NCBI GenBank assembly: GCA_004356555.1
Contig: SMWY01000011.1
Location: 1 to 15,579 of the forward strand
DNA from: Candidatus Dadabacteria bacterium
GTDB lineage: Bacteria; Desulfobacterota_D; UBA1144; Nemesobacterales; UBA2774
Direction: 5' to 3'
Length of the DNA: 15,579 nucleotides
This document shows, piece after piece, positions 8,339 to 15,317 of this stretch. The notes under the pieces are model-generated. The model was not told where the DNA came from and made no database searches. It saw only the letters and a list, made by a program, of their open reading frames with translations. The translations under genes were made by a program, and so were the position numbers. Position 1 is the first letter of the stretch. Each line of letters starts with the position of its first letter.

Positions 8339-8806
8339 ATGGAAAAAGCTACAAAATATGAAATAGACTATATGAGGCCAGTAGACCTTGATGAGATAGT
8401 TGCTATAGAGAACGTTAGTTTTCCTTCTCCATGGCCTAGGAGAATATTTGAAAGAGAAATAGAGGCACTAAATTCATATAAAAGAGTTATACGAATATCC
8501 GGCATTGTAATAGCATATATAGTAACCTGGACAATTCACGATGAGGTACATATCCTGAACGTCGCAGTACATCCGGATTTTAGAAAAATTGGTTTAGGTG
8601 AAATGTTGCTGAGAGATTGCATCAGCTTATCAAAAGAGACCGGATTGAAATATGCAATTTTAGAAGTTCGAACATCAAACATTGTAGCTATAAAACTTTA
8701 CGAAAAGATCGGATTTAGGACAATGAGGCTAAGAAAGAAATACTATTCAGACAATGGTGAAGACGCTTATGTAATGATGCATGAGTTAGAATCCTATGAG
8801 TCCTGA
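8339..8806 (+). CDS. rimI: Ribosomal protein bS18-alanine N-acetyltransferase RimI (GNAT family)
   Basis: RimI transfers an acetyl group from acetyl-CoA to the N-terminus of ribosomal protein S18. The 155-residue product has the GNAT fold order: MRPVDLDEIVAIENVSFPSPW near the N-terminus, the acetyl-CoA pyrophosphate loop RKIGLG (82-87) after LNVAVHPD, and LEVRTSNIVAIKLYEKIGF. Glu109 and Tyr121 have the 12-residue spacing of the catalytic Glu103 and Tyr115 of E. coli RimI. SFPSPW near the start and KKYYSDNGEDAYVM at the end are also RimI-like. It lies 48 bp behind meaB on the same strand and may be read through from it. No Shine-Dalgarno sequence is visible. Another GNAT N-acetyltransferase specificity cannot be excluded. 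Its stop codon is 8 bp from that of the convergent prenyl synthase gene. Confidence 0.88.
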   Translation: MEKATKYEIDYMRPVDLDEIVAIENVSFPSPWPRRIFEREIEALNSYKRVIRISGIVIAYIVTWTIHDEVHILNVAVHPDFRKIGLGEMLLRDCISLSKETGLKYAILEVRTSNIVAIKLYEKIGFRTMRLRKKYYSDNGEDAYVMMHELESYES

Positions 8807-8814
8807 TTTATTTA

Positions 8815-9798
8815 TTATCCTCTTCTATCTACAATATAATCAGCTAACGAATCCAGGGAATTCTTATAAGGAGTGTCAGGAAGCAAGGATATCGCATCTT
8901 TAGCATTATTTATATAGTTTTCAGCCATATTATTTGTTTTTTGAACGCCTTTATATCTTCCCACAATATCCCTGACAAAACTTAAATCATCCTCATTAAA
9001 GACTTCCTTGCTTACGAGAACATCGTTTATTTTAGACCGCTCTGAACTTGAAGCTTCTTGAATTGAATAATATAGAGGAAGAGTCATTTTGCCTTCAACT
9101 AAATCCTGACCAACTCCCTTTCCAAACTCCTCTTCAGTCGAAGAATAATCAAGAGCGTCATCGGTAAGCTGAAACGCGACACCAATATTGAATCCATATT
9201 GGCCTACTGAATGTTTTAGTCCGTCTTCAACTCCGGCGAGTATTGCCCCGACTGTCCCACAGCTTTCTAAAAGTGAGGCAGTTTTATTTTCGATGATTCC
9301 GAAGCATACTTCTTCAGTAACTTCTAGCATATTACTAGTATTCATTACCTCCAGCACCTGCCCTTGTGCTAATTTAGCTGCCGCGTCAGTTACTGCCTTT
9401 ATAAGTTCCAGGTCACCACAGGATTGTATAAGACTAAGCGCCTTAGCTAGCATAAAATCTCCTACAAGCACAGTAGCCTTATTCCCCCAGACAATATTTG
9501 ATGACGGCTTACCCCTTCTTAATTTTGCTTCGTCCACCACATCATCATGAAGGAGAGTTGCAGTATGTATCAATTCCAGAGCTGCGGCAGAATATGTCCT
9601 TTCCTTGCCATTTAAACGACCACAAGCGCCGCTTGAAAGTAGTAGTACCGCAGGACGTAGCCTTTTGCCACCGCTTCCAAGTAAATATTGAGAAATCTCA
9701 TATACAAGTGGGACATGGGACTTTATACTGGCTTCAAGCTCTTGCTCCACTTCATCAAGATCAGTACTGATAATAGATAGAATATCGGAAAAATCCAT
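8815..9798 (-). CDS. ispB: Long-chain polyprenyl diphosphate synthase (octaprenyl-type, IspB-like)
   Basis: This trans-prenyltransferase elongates farnesyl diphosphate with isopentenyl diphosphate to make the side chain of quinones. With the ATG at 9798 the product has 327 residues, the usual length. GSGGKRLRP (41-49) binds isopentenyl diphosphate. DDVVD (85-89) and DDALD (213-217) are the two Mg-binding aspartate motifs. Ala80, five residues before the first motif in HTATLLHDDVVD, is small, which by the known chain-length rule allows long products; the block is nearly the same as in E. coli IspB. The frame is open to a TTG at 9867, but those 23 extra residues do not resemble the family and have no ribosome binding site. 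Exact chain length (heptaprenyl to nonaprenyl) cannot be told. It is divergent from sbcC and convergent with rimI. Confidence 0.88.
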   Translation of the reverse strand: MDFSDILSIISTDLDEVEQELEASIKSHVPLVYEISQYLLGSGGKRLRPAVLLLSSGACGRLNGKERTYSAAALELIHTATLLHDDVVDEAKLRRGKPSSNIVWGNKATVLVGDFMLAKALSLIQSCGDLELIKAVTDAAAKLAQGQVLEVMNTSNMLEVTEEVCFGIIENKTASLLESCGTVGAILAGVEDGLKHSVGQYGFNIGVAFQLTDDALDYSSTEEEFGKGVGQDLVEGKMTLPLYYSIQEASSSERSKINDVLVSKEVFNEDDLSFVRDIVGRYKGVQKTNNMAENYINNAKDAISLLPDTPYKNSLDSLADYIVDRRG

Positions 9799-9808
9799 TG
9801 CGGGTTTT

Positions 9809-9837
9809 AAGTTATCTGAACACCGGAGATAAGTCAA
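9809..9837 (-). promoter_or_regulatory. Candidate promoter of the prenyl synthase gene
   Basis: On the minus strand TTGACT (9832-9837), a 17-bp spacer and TAACTT (9809-9814) end 10 nt before the ATG at 9798. The -35 box is good and the -10 box is poor. If used, it gives a leader of only a few nucleotides and supports the ATG at 9798 over the upstream TTG at 9867, which lies before this promoter. Confidence 0.35.
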
Positions 9838-9916
9838 AACTAGCTCGTAATATGGTAATTTAGCCAAATGTTATATAATCTATACCAAGAATCGGATCAG
9901 ATTATCATCTAACCAT

Positions 9917-12900
9917 ATGGTTCCATTAAAACTCTCTTTAAGAAATTTTCTAAGTTATGGTGACAATACCGCCAGCCTTGATTTTAGAGGCTTCAAAATA
10001 GCTTGTTTTTCCGGAAAGAACGGCCACGGGAAATCGGCACTTATAGATGCCATGACTTGGGCATTATGGGGCAAATGCAGAGTCAAGATAAAGCATGAAG
10101 TAATTAAAAGAGGCGCAAGCGAAGCCAGAGTAGAACTCGAGTTTGAATCGGAAAACAACATTTACAGAATATTGAGATCGATTGAGAGAAAAAAAGGAGG
10201 CACGTCTACCTCAATCTACCTTGATATTTTTGACAGCATAAGTGGCACTTTTAAGCCCTTAGATGAGGGTTCTAAAACACAAAACACGATAGAGAATATT
10301 CTCAAAATGGACTACAACACATTTATATGCTCCTCGTTCATACTCCAGGGCATGGCAGATGAATTTACAAAAAGAACACCGTCAGAAAGAAAAGAAATTC
10401 TCTCAAAAATTCTTGAACTAGATGAATATGAACTCATCACAAAGAAAGCAAGACAACAATCACAAAACTTTAACATAGAATTAACTACACTTGAGAACGA
10501 AGAAAAGCACTTAGAGGATGAGGTTTCTGAAAAGAAGTTATTTGAAGAAAAGCTCAAGCAAGCAAGTAATGAAGAGAAAAAATTATCTATACAGATAACA
10601 GAATTTGAGATTATGCAGGGAAAACTCATCACCCAGAATGAATCCATAAAAGCAAAACACGAAAACTTAAACAAACTGATTAGAGATAAAGAGGAAAATA
10701 GTCAGAAATACCTCAAATTAGAATCGGAACTTAATCAATTAACAAGTCTTATCCAAAAAGATAAAGAAATTACCTCTATAGAAAAGGAAATTCTTAAAGG
10801 ATTTAAAGAATATGAGGATGTTTTAAAGCAAGAGAAAGTACTTTCAGAAAATGAGCTCATCAAGTCAAAATTAGAAACAGATTTAGAAATCACTCTGAAC
10901 CTGATCAACAGCGAGAAGACAAAAATACTGGAGAGATTAAGCTCTCTAAAAGCTAAGAGAGAAGAGTTTGAAAAAATACTGAAGACGGCTTTAGAAACAA
11001 CCTCTAGACAAGAAGAAATCACTTCAGGATTTAAGAAGTTCACTCAACTTCAATCATTTGAAAAGGAGCTAGAGAACAAAAGGCAATTGAGCCAGGAGCT
11101 CTATTTAAAAGAGTCGGAGATTAAAAACAAAATAGGGCAGAGGAGAATTGAGCTTGAAGCCTCAGCAAGAGAACTCAAATCAAAAGTCCATGACCTAAAG
11201 GCTAAATCTGAAATGAAAAACGGGTTGATTAAAGAAATTGGCGTTTTGAAATTAGATTTAGAAAAACAAAACGAAACCCAGAGTGAATTGGATAGGATAA
11301 ATGAAAAGCTCAATAAATTGAGGGAAGATAAAAGTGTACAAATTGCAGGAAAAGCTGAACTCGAAAAAAGAAAAGATGAAGAGATAAACAAATTAAGCGT
11401 TATAAGCTTTGAGACCAAAGATCCACACTGCCCTTTATGCGAGTCACCTCTTCAAAATGAAGCAAGGGAAGCTCTCATAGAAAAACTAAATGGCGTAATA
11501 TCCGATTTAGGCAACAAGCTTATCCGAACCAAGAACTATATTAATAGATCGCTATTAGAAGAAAGGAAATTATCTGATGAAATTGAGAAAGCTCAATCTG
11601 AGACAAAAAGATTTATAGTACTCAATAAGGAACTAGGAGAAAAAGAGCAGAGCCTACATGAAGTTGAACATTACTTAAAAGAGTTTAAAACGACTAACGC
11701 CCAACTCAAAATTATTACAAGAAAGATAGAAAACCAGGAATACATTAAGGATTTTAGTAAAGAACTAGATGAATTATATCAAAAAAAATCAGAATTGGGT
11801 TATGATTCAGATAATCATTCGAAAGTTAAAGAAGAGCTTGAGAAATTTAGAAGATATGTAACCGAGAATGAACTACTGAAGAGCGATAAAATAAAGAAAT
11901 CTCAATACGAAAAAGAAATAAAAGATGTACAGACGGAACTAAGGCCCCTGTATGAGAAACTTGAACAAGAGAGTTTCTCTCAAGAGAACAGGAAAAAAGT
12001 TCTGAAAATTAAAATTGCTTTAAGCGAGCTTTCATATGATGAGAATAAACATAAAGAGTTAAGAACAGAGGCCAAGAGGCTAGAGCTATACTCAAGAGAC
12101 AAAGAAAACCTCGATAAAGCAAAACTTGGACTTAGCATTAGAGAAAAAGAGGAGAAAAAGATTACTCTTGAGCTAATCGATGAAAAGAAGAAATCAGAAG
12201 CAATTCAAAAAGAGCTTAATGCAATGGAAAGAATTAATTCCGAGTGTAAAGAAATAAAGCAAAAACTCGAATCAGCAACAAACAGAATAGACATAATGAA
12301 AAAGAATAAGAATGAAATTCTTACAGAAATAACCAGGAGCGAGAACCATCTTGAAAGGATTGAGAAACTATTAAACAAGAGAAAAGAGGTTCAGGAAAGA
12401 ATCAAAATAATAAATCGGGATTTAGTTATATTTAAGGAACTAGTAAAGGCCTTCGGCAAGAACGGACTCCAAGCACTAATAATAGAAAACGCCGTTCCTG
12501 ATATAGAAATTGAGGCTAACAAGATTCTAAGCAGACTTACAGAAGGCACTATGTCGCTGAGTCTTGAAATGGTTAGGCCTACACAAAAAGGAAGGGATAA
12601 AGAGACCCTTGAGATTTATATTGGAGACTCATCAGGGACCAGGAGTTATGAAACTTTCTCTGGTGGGGAGGCATTTAGAATTAACTTTGCACTTAGAGTC
12701 GCAATCTCAAAGTTTATTGCAAACCGCTCAGGCGCTCAGCTGAGAACCCTGGTTGTGGATGAGGGGTTTGGTACTCAGGACAAAGATGGCTTGGACCAAT
12801 TTGTTCAAGTGATTAACACAATAAAAGACGACTTTGATAAGATCTTAGCAATTACGCACGTTGAAGAACTAAAGGAAAGATTTCCGGTAAGAATCGAAGT

Positions 12901-12949
12901 TACAAAAGAACCTGGTGTAGGCTCAAGCTTTGAAGTAATTTACTCATAG
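9917..12949 (+). CDS. sbcC: SbcC/Rad50-type SMC-like ATPase
   Basis: SbcC pairs with the nuclease SbcD (Mre11) to open blocked or hairpin DNA ends. The 1010-residue product begins LKLSLRNFLSYGD, the typical N-terminal strand. The Walker A motif GKNGHGKS is at 33-40. Two long heptad-rich coiled-coil arms (about 170-500 and 515-860) flank the zinc hook CPLC (Cys505 and Cys508) near the middle. The C-terminal half-domain carries the ABC signature FSGGEAFR (914-921), the Walker B segment LRTLVVDEG with Glu949, and a D-loop-like GTQD. All ATPase parts are intact and the length is close to E. coli SbcC. No ribosome binding site is seen before the ATG. sbcD, which usually sits just upstream, is absent here: the upstream neighbour is the divergent prenyl synthase. 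cvpA follows after 21 bp. Confidence 0.92.
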   Translation: MVPLKLSLRNFLSYGDNTASLDFRGFKIACFSGKNGHGKSALIDAMTWALWGKCRVKIKHEVIKRGASEARVELEFESENNIYRILRSIERKKGGTSTSIYLDIFDSISGTFKPLDEGSKTQNTIENILKMDYNTFICSSFILQGMADEFTKRTPSERKEILSKILELDEYELITKKARQQSQNFNIELTTLENEEKHLEDEVSEKKLFEEKLKQASNEEKKLSIQITEFEIMQGKLITQNESIKAKHENLNKLIRDKEENSQKYLKLESELNQLTSLIQKDKEITSIEKEILKGFKEYEDVLKQEKVLSENELIKSKLETDLEITLNLINSEKTKILERLSSLKAKREEFEKILKTALETTSRQEEITSGFKKFTQLQSFEKELENKRQLSQELYLKESEIKNKIGQRRIELEASARELKSKVHDLKAKSEMKNGLIKEIGVLKLDLEKQNETQSELDRINEKLNKLREDKSVQIAGKAELEKRKDEEINKLSVISFETKDPHCPLCESPLQNEAREALIEKLNGVISDLGNKLIRTKNYINRSLLEERKLSDEIEKAQSETKRFIVLNKELGEKEQSLHEVEHYLKEFKTTNAQLKIITRKIENQEYIKDFSKELDELYQKKSELGYDSDNHSKVKEELEKFRRYVTENELLKSDKIKKSQYEKEIKDVQTELRPLYEKLEQESFSQENRKKVLKIKIALSELSYDENKHKELRTEAKRLELYSRDKENLDKAKLGLSIREKEEKKITLELIDEKKKSEAIQKELNAMERINSECKEIKQKLESATNRIDIMKKNKNEILTEITRSENHLERIEKLLNKRKEVQERIKIINRDLVIFKELVKAFGKNGLQALIIENAVPDIEIEANKILSRLTEGTMSLSLEMVRPTQKGRDKETLEIYIGDSSGTRSYETFSGGEAFRINFALRVAISKFIANRSGAQLRTLVVDEGFGTQDKDGLDQFVQVINTIKDDFDKILAITHVEELKERFPVRIEVTKEPGVGSSFEVIYS

Positions 12950-12970
12950 TAATACTTTAACTAATTGATA

Positions 12971-13552
12971 ATGAATTGGATTGATATAACTGTTTATATA
13001 ATCATTTTCTTTTTTATTCTTATAGGAATGACGAGGGGGATCGTTAAACAAGTATTTTCTATTTCTGCCCTTGTTGGCGGGATTATAATTGGACTTATCT
13101 TTTATGACGTTTTTGCTGCAATGTTTATTAAAGACAGCCTGGTTAAGAACGAGTCAATCGCAAATGTAGGCGCTTTTTTAATCGTAGCCTTTATATCATA
13201 TCTAATTATTCAAATATTCGGTTGGCTTACAACTAAACTCATAGGTACTCTTAATCTCAGTTGGCTTAACAGACTGGGAGGAGCAATACTAAGCATTATA
13301 ATAGGAGCTATAGCTGTTTTATTGTTTACATCTTCTTTGACTCTCTTTATTTCGCAAAAAGACCCTGTAATCACAAATTCTGTAACTATCCCTTATATAA
13401 ATGCAGCTTATGAAACGATAAAAAGGCAGCTGCCCCAGGACTTAAGAGAAAGTTTAATTAGATCAAAAGAGCTTATTCGCAAAGAAGGGTTAAAAGCCGC
13501 AATGAGGATTAAAGATTCGGAAAAAATCAAAGAAATCCTTAATAATGAATAG
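12971..13552 (+). CDS. cvpA: CvpA family inner-membrane protein
   Basis: This is a small integral membrane protein of the CvpA (colicin V production) family; its molecular role is not settled, though family members are linked to envelope homeostasis. The 193-residue product begins MNWIDITVYIIIFFFILIGM, then TRGIVKQVFSISALVGG, the characteristic first helix and R-G loop of the family. About four membrane helices lie at residues 5-22, 27-48, 62-83 and 98-122, followed by a charged soluble tail rich in Lys and Glu. An in-frame TTG at 12965 would add two residues, but the ATG at 12971 fits the family's usual MNWxD start. The gene follows sbcC after 21 bp and probably shares its transcript. Confidence 0.85.
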   Translation: MNWIDITVYIIIFFFILIGMTRGIVKQVFSISALVGGIIIGLIFYDVFAAMFIKDSLVKNESIANVGAFLIVAFISYLIIQIFGWLTTKLIGTLNLSWLNRLGGAILSIIIGAIAVLLFTSSLTLFISQKDPVITNSVTIPYINAAYETIKRQLPQDLRESLIRSKELIRKEGLKAAMRIKDSEKIKEILNNE

Positions 13553-13633
13553 TGTAAAGCACTTATCCTAGCAATAGACATATCAAAGACAGAGCAATTT
13601 CCTTAATTTGAGAATTTTGGTAATATAGTAATT

Positions 13634-14644
13634 ATGATAGGTGTTCAAACTTTAGACGAGTTTATTATAAGAAGACAAACCGATTTCCCATATGCAACTG
13701 GGGAATTATCCAGACTGCTACGTAACATTGCACTAGCTTCTAAGATTGTAAACAGAGAGGTAAATAAAGCAGGCCTTGTGGATGTTCTCGGGACTACCGG
13801 GTTTACAAATGTGCAAGGGGAGGAAGTAAAAAAACTCGATTTACTAGCCAACAAAACCTTTATAGCTTCACTGGAACTCGGTGGCCAGTGTTGCGGCGTG
13901 GCTTCCGAAGAGAACGAAGAATTCATAGCATTTGAGGCTGAATCATCGAGAAAAGGGGGATACGTAGTCGCCATTGATCCACTTGACGGATCATCCAATA
14001 TCGATGTAAATGTCTCGGTTGGAACTATTTTTTCGATCTATAGAAGGGTCTCCTCACCGGAAGGTCTTTGCAAAGCTGAAGACTTTCTTCAAAAGGGTAG
14101 TGAACAAGCCGGAGCCGGATATGTTATATACGGCTCATCAACGATGTTAGTTTACACCACTGGCCATGGTGTCAACGGTTTTACTCTTGATCCTTCAATC
14201 GGGGAATTTTGTTTATCCCATCCTGATATGACTATCCCTCAGGACGGTAAAACCTACTCTGTAAACACTGGGAACTTCTATGACTTCCCAGAGAGTGTAA
14301 AAGAGTACATAAAATATTGCAAGGAAAGAGGTCAGCAAACAAATTCACCCTACTCTGCCCGGTACATAGGCTCAATGGTTGCAGATGTTCACAGAAATTT
14401 AATAATCGGGGGAATATATATTTATCCTTCCTTAAACGGTTTTCCAGATGGGAAAATAAGGCTGGTTTATGAATGTAACCCCATGTCCTTCATTGTAGAG
14501 CAAGCAGGGGGTATGGCAACCGACGGATCCAGACGTATTTTAGATATCGAGCCTCGCGAGCTTCACCAAAGAACTCCGATCTTCCTAGGCTCAAGCGAAA
14601 TGGTATCAAAAGCTAAGGAATTTTTCGATAAAGGGACCAAATAA
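13634..14644 (+). CDS. fbp: Fructose-1,6-bisphosphatase class I
   Basis: The enzyme hydrolyses fructose 1,6-bisphosphate to fructose 6-phosphate in gluconeogenesis (or a Calvin-type cycle). The 336-residue product has the length of E. coli Fbp and matches it along its whole length from memory: LDEFIIRRQTDFPYATGEL at the start, NKAGLVDVLG (44-53), NVQGEEVKKLD (59-69), the metal site DPLDGSSN (115-122), VNVSVGTIFSIYRRV (125-139), YGSSTMLVYTTG, RYIGSMVADVHRNL (substrate-phosphate region), LVYECNPMSF, and ILDIEPRELHQRTPIFLGS at the end. No Shine-Dalgarno sequence precedes the ATG. TAATAT at 13621-13626 lies 7 nt upstream and could be the -10 box of a leaderless transcript. It is separated from cvpA by 81 bp and may have its own promoter. 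Confidence 0.95.
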   Translation: MIGVQTLDEFIIRRQTDFPYATGELSRLLRNIALASKIVNREVNKAGLVDVLGTTGFTNVQGEEVKKLDLLANKTFIASLELGGQCCGVASEENEEFIAFEAESSRKGGYVVAIDPLDGSSNIDVNVSVGTIFSIYRRVSSPEGLCKAEDFLQKGSEQAGAGYVIYGSSTMLVYTTGHGVNGFTLDPSIGEFCLSHPDMTIPQDGKTYSVNTGNFYDFPESVKEYIKYCKERGQQTNSPYSARYIGSMVADVHRNLIIGGIYIYPSLNGFPDGKIRLVYECNPMSFIVEQAGGMATDGSRRILDIEPRELHQRTPIFLGSSEMVSKAKEFFDKGTK

Positions 14645-14795
14645 TAACCACTTAAAACCATCGTAACTCTCGACATAACCTTGCTATTTGAAATTGATTT
14701 GAGCTATACCCTGTATCTCATAACTGCCCCTAATCTTTATAATATCTCTCGATTTTGGATACGATTCAATACAGATTAATACTTAGAATTCTCTA

Positions 14796-14823
14796 TTGAC
14801 TTTTTGATATCAGAATGTACCTT
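14796..14823 (+). promoter_or_regulatory. Weak candidate promoter of the acidic repeat gene
   Basis: TTGACT (14796-14801), a 16-bp spacer and TACCTT (14818-14823) would start transcription about 25 nt before the ATG at 14856, leaving room for the AGGAGA site at 14844-14849. The -10 box is poor. A TATAAT-like sequence near 14737 is an alternative without a clear -35 box. Confidence 0.3.
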
Positions 14824-14855
14824 TTCAAAGAAGTCATTCGTACAGGAGAAAGCAA

Positions 14856-15059
14856 ATGAGTACCGACTTAGAATTACTAATAAAAGATGAAGAATGGAAG
14901 GATGAGGACGAAGAGTTAGACGACGAAGACGATTGGGATGATGATGACGAGGATTTTTTTGATGAAGACGATGATTGGGATGACGATGACGAAGATGATT
15001 GGGATGACGATGACGAAGATGATCGGGACGATGAAGAAGAGGAAAAAATAATCAATTAG
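14856..15059 (+). CDS. Hyperacidic Asp/Trp-repeat small protein of unknown function
   Basis: I do not recognise this 67-residue protein. By my count it has 31 Asp and 15 Glu, so about 69% of residues are acidic, against four Lys/Arg; net charge is near -42. After a short, more ordinary start (MSTDLELLIKDEEWKDEDEE) come imperfect repeats of DDWDDDDED, with Trp at 14, 27, 41 and 49 and a Phe pair at 34-35, so aromatics punctuate the acidic run at intervals. The end is EEEEKIIN. There is no signal peptide or membrane segment, and it is surely disordered without a partner. AGGAGA (14844-14849), 6 nt before the ATG, is one of the best ribosome binding sites in the window and argues that it is translated. 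It could bind cations or a basic protein, or mimic DNA; none of these is shown. The reverse strand's open serine frame is a shadow. Confidence 0.72.
   Translation: MSTDLELLIKDEEWKDEDEELDDEDDWDDDDEDFFDEDDDWDDDDEDDWDDDDEDDRDDEEEEKIIN
14970..15017 (+). repeat. Perfect 24-bp tandem duplication inside the acidic gene
   Basis: The 24-bp unit at 14970-14993 (codons for DDWDDDDE) is repeated without change at 14994-15017. A third, diverged copy begins at 15018, where TGG has become CGG (Trp to Arg), and an older diverged copy lies upstream around 14927-14950. The unit is a multiple of three, so expansion or loss keeps the frame. Confidence 0.85.
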
Positions 15060-15217
15060 TTTTTGAAAGATACTATCCTATACTTTTTACCCCCTATAAA
15101 ACCTAAGTAAAAGTTACCTTGATACTAACCCAATAAACAAAGATTAGACTGTATTTAGAATAATCTCATCAGTTAATAATCAAGACGGAATCTAAGGATG
15201 GGGCTTCTTGTAATAAC

Positions 15218-15304
15218 TGGTGCCCGGGGCCGGACTCGAACCGGCACAAGCTTGCACTCGAGGGATTTTAAGTCCCTTGCGTCTACCTATTCCGCCACCC
15301 GGGC
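15218..15304 (-). tRNA. tRNA-Leu, anticodon UAA
   Basis: The minus strand folds into a class II tRNA of 87 nt with CCA encoded. The acceptor stem is GCCCGGG paired with CCCGGGC, followed by discriminator A and CCA at 15218-15220. The D-loop block GGCGGAATAGGTAGACGC is typical of leucine tRNAs. The anticodon stem GGGA/TCCC holds the loop CTTAAAA, with anticodon TAA at 15268-15270. A long variable arm follows, then the T arm GCCGG-TTCGAGT-CCGGC. The long variable arm, discriminator A and anticodon all agree on leucine. The only -10-like hexamer (TATTAT, 15312-15317) lies 7 nt from the 5' end, next to the recombinase gene. Confidence 0.96.
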
Positions 15305-15317
15305 TTATTCAATAATA

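Noticed and set aside
9188..9770. Plus-strand open frames opposite the prenyl synthase gene.
   Set aside because: They are antisense to the conserved DDxxD and GKRLRP regions of a real gene and show no recognisable protein features.
9911..9922. Perfect 12-bp palindrome AACCATATGGTT over the sbcC start codon, a possible operator.
   Set aside because: A few perfect 12-bp palindromes are expected by chance in 15.6 kb, and it does not extend further.
14834..15055. Long serine-rich open frame on the minus strand.
   Set aside because: It is the antisense reading of the GAT/GAC/GAA-rich acidic gene, has no ribosome binding site, and consists almost only of serine.
15141..15166. Inverted repeat AGATTA/TAATCT followed by a T-rich stretch on the minus strand, a possible terminator for tRNA-Leu.
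   Set aside because: The stem is only 6 bp and AT-rich, the loop is 14 nt, and the T tract is interrupted; it would barely be stable.
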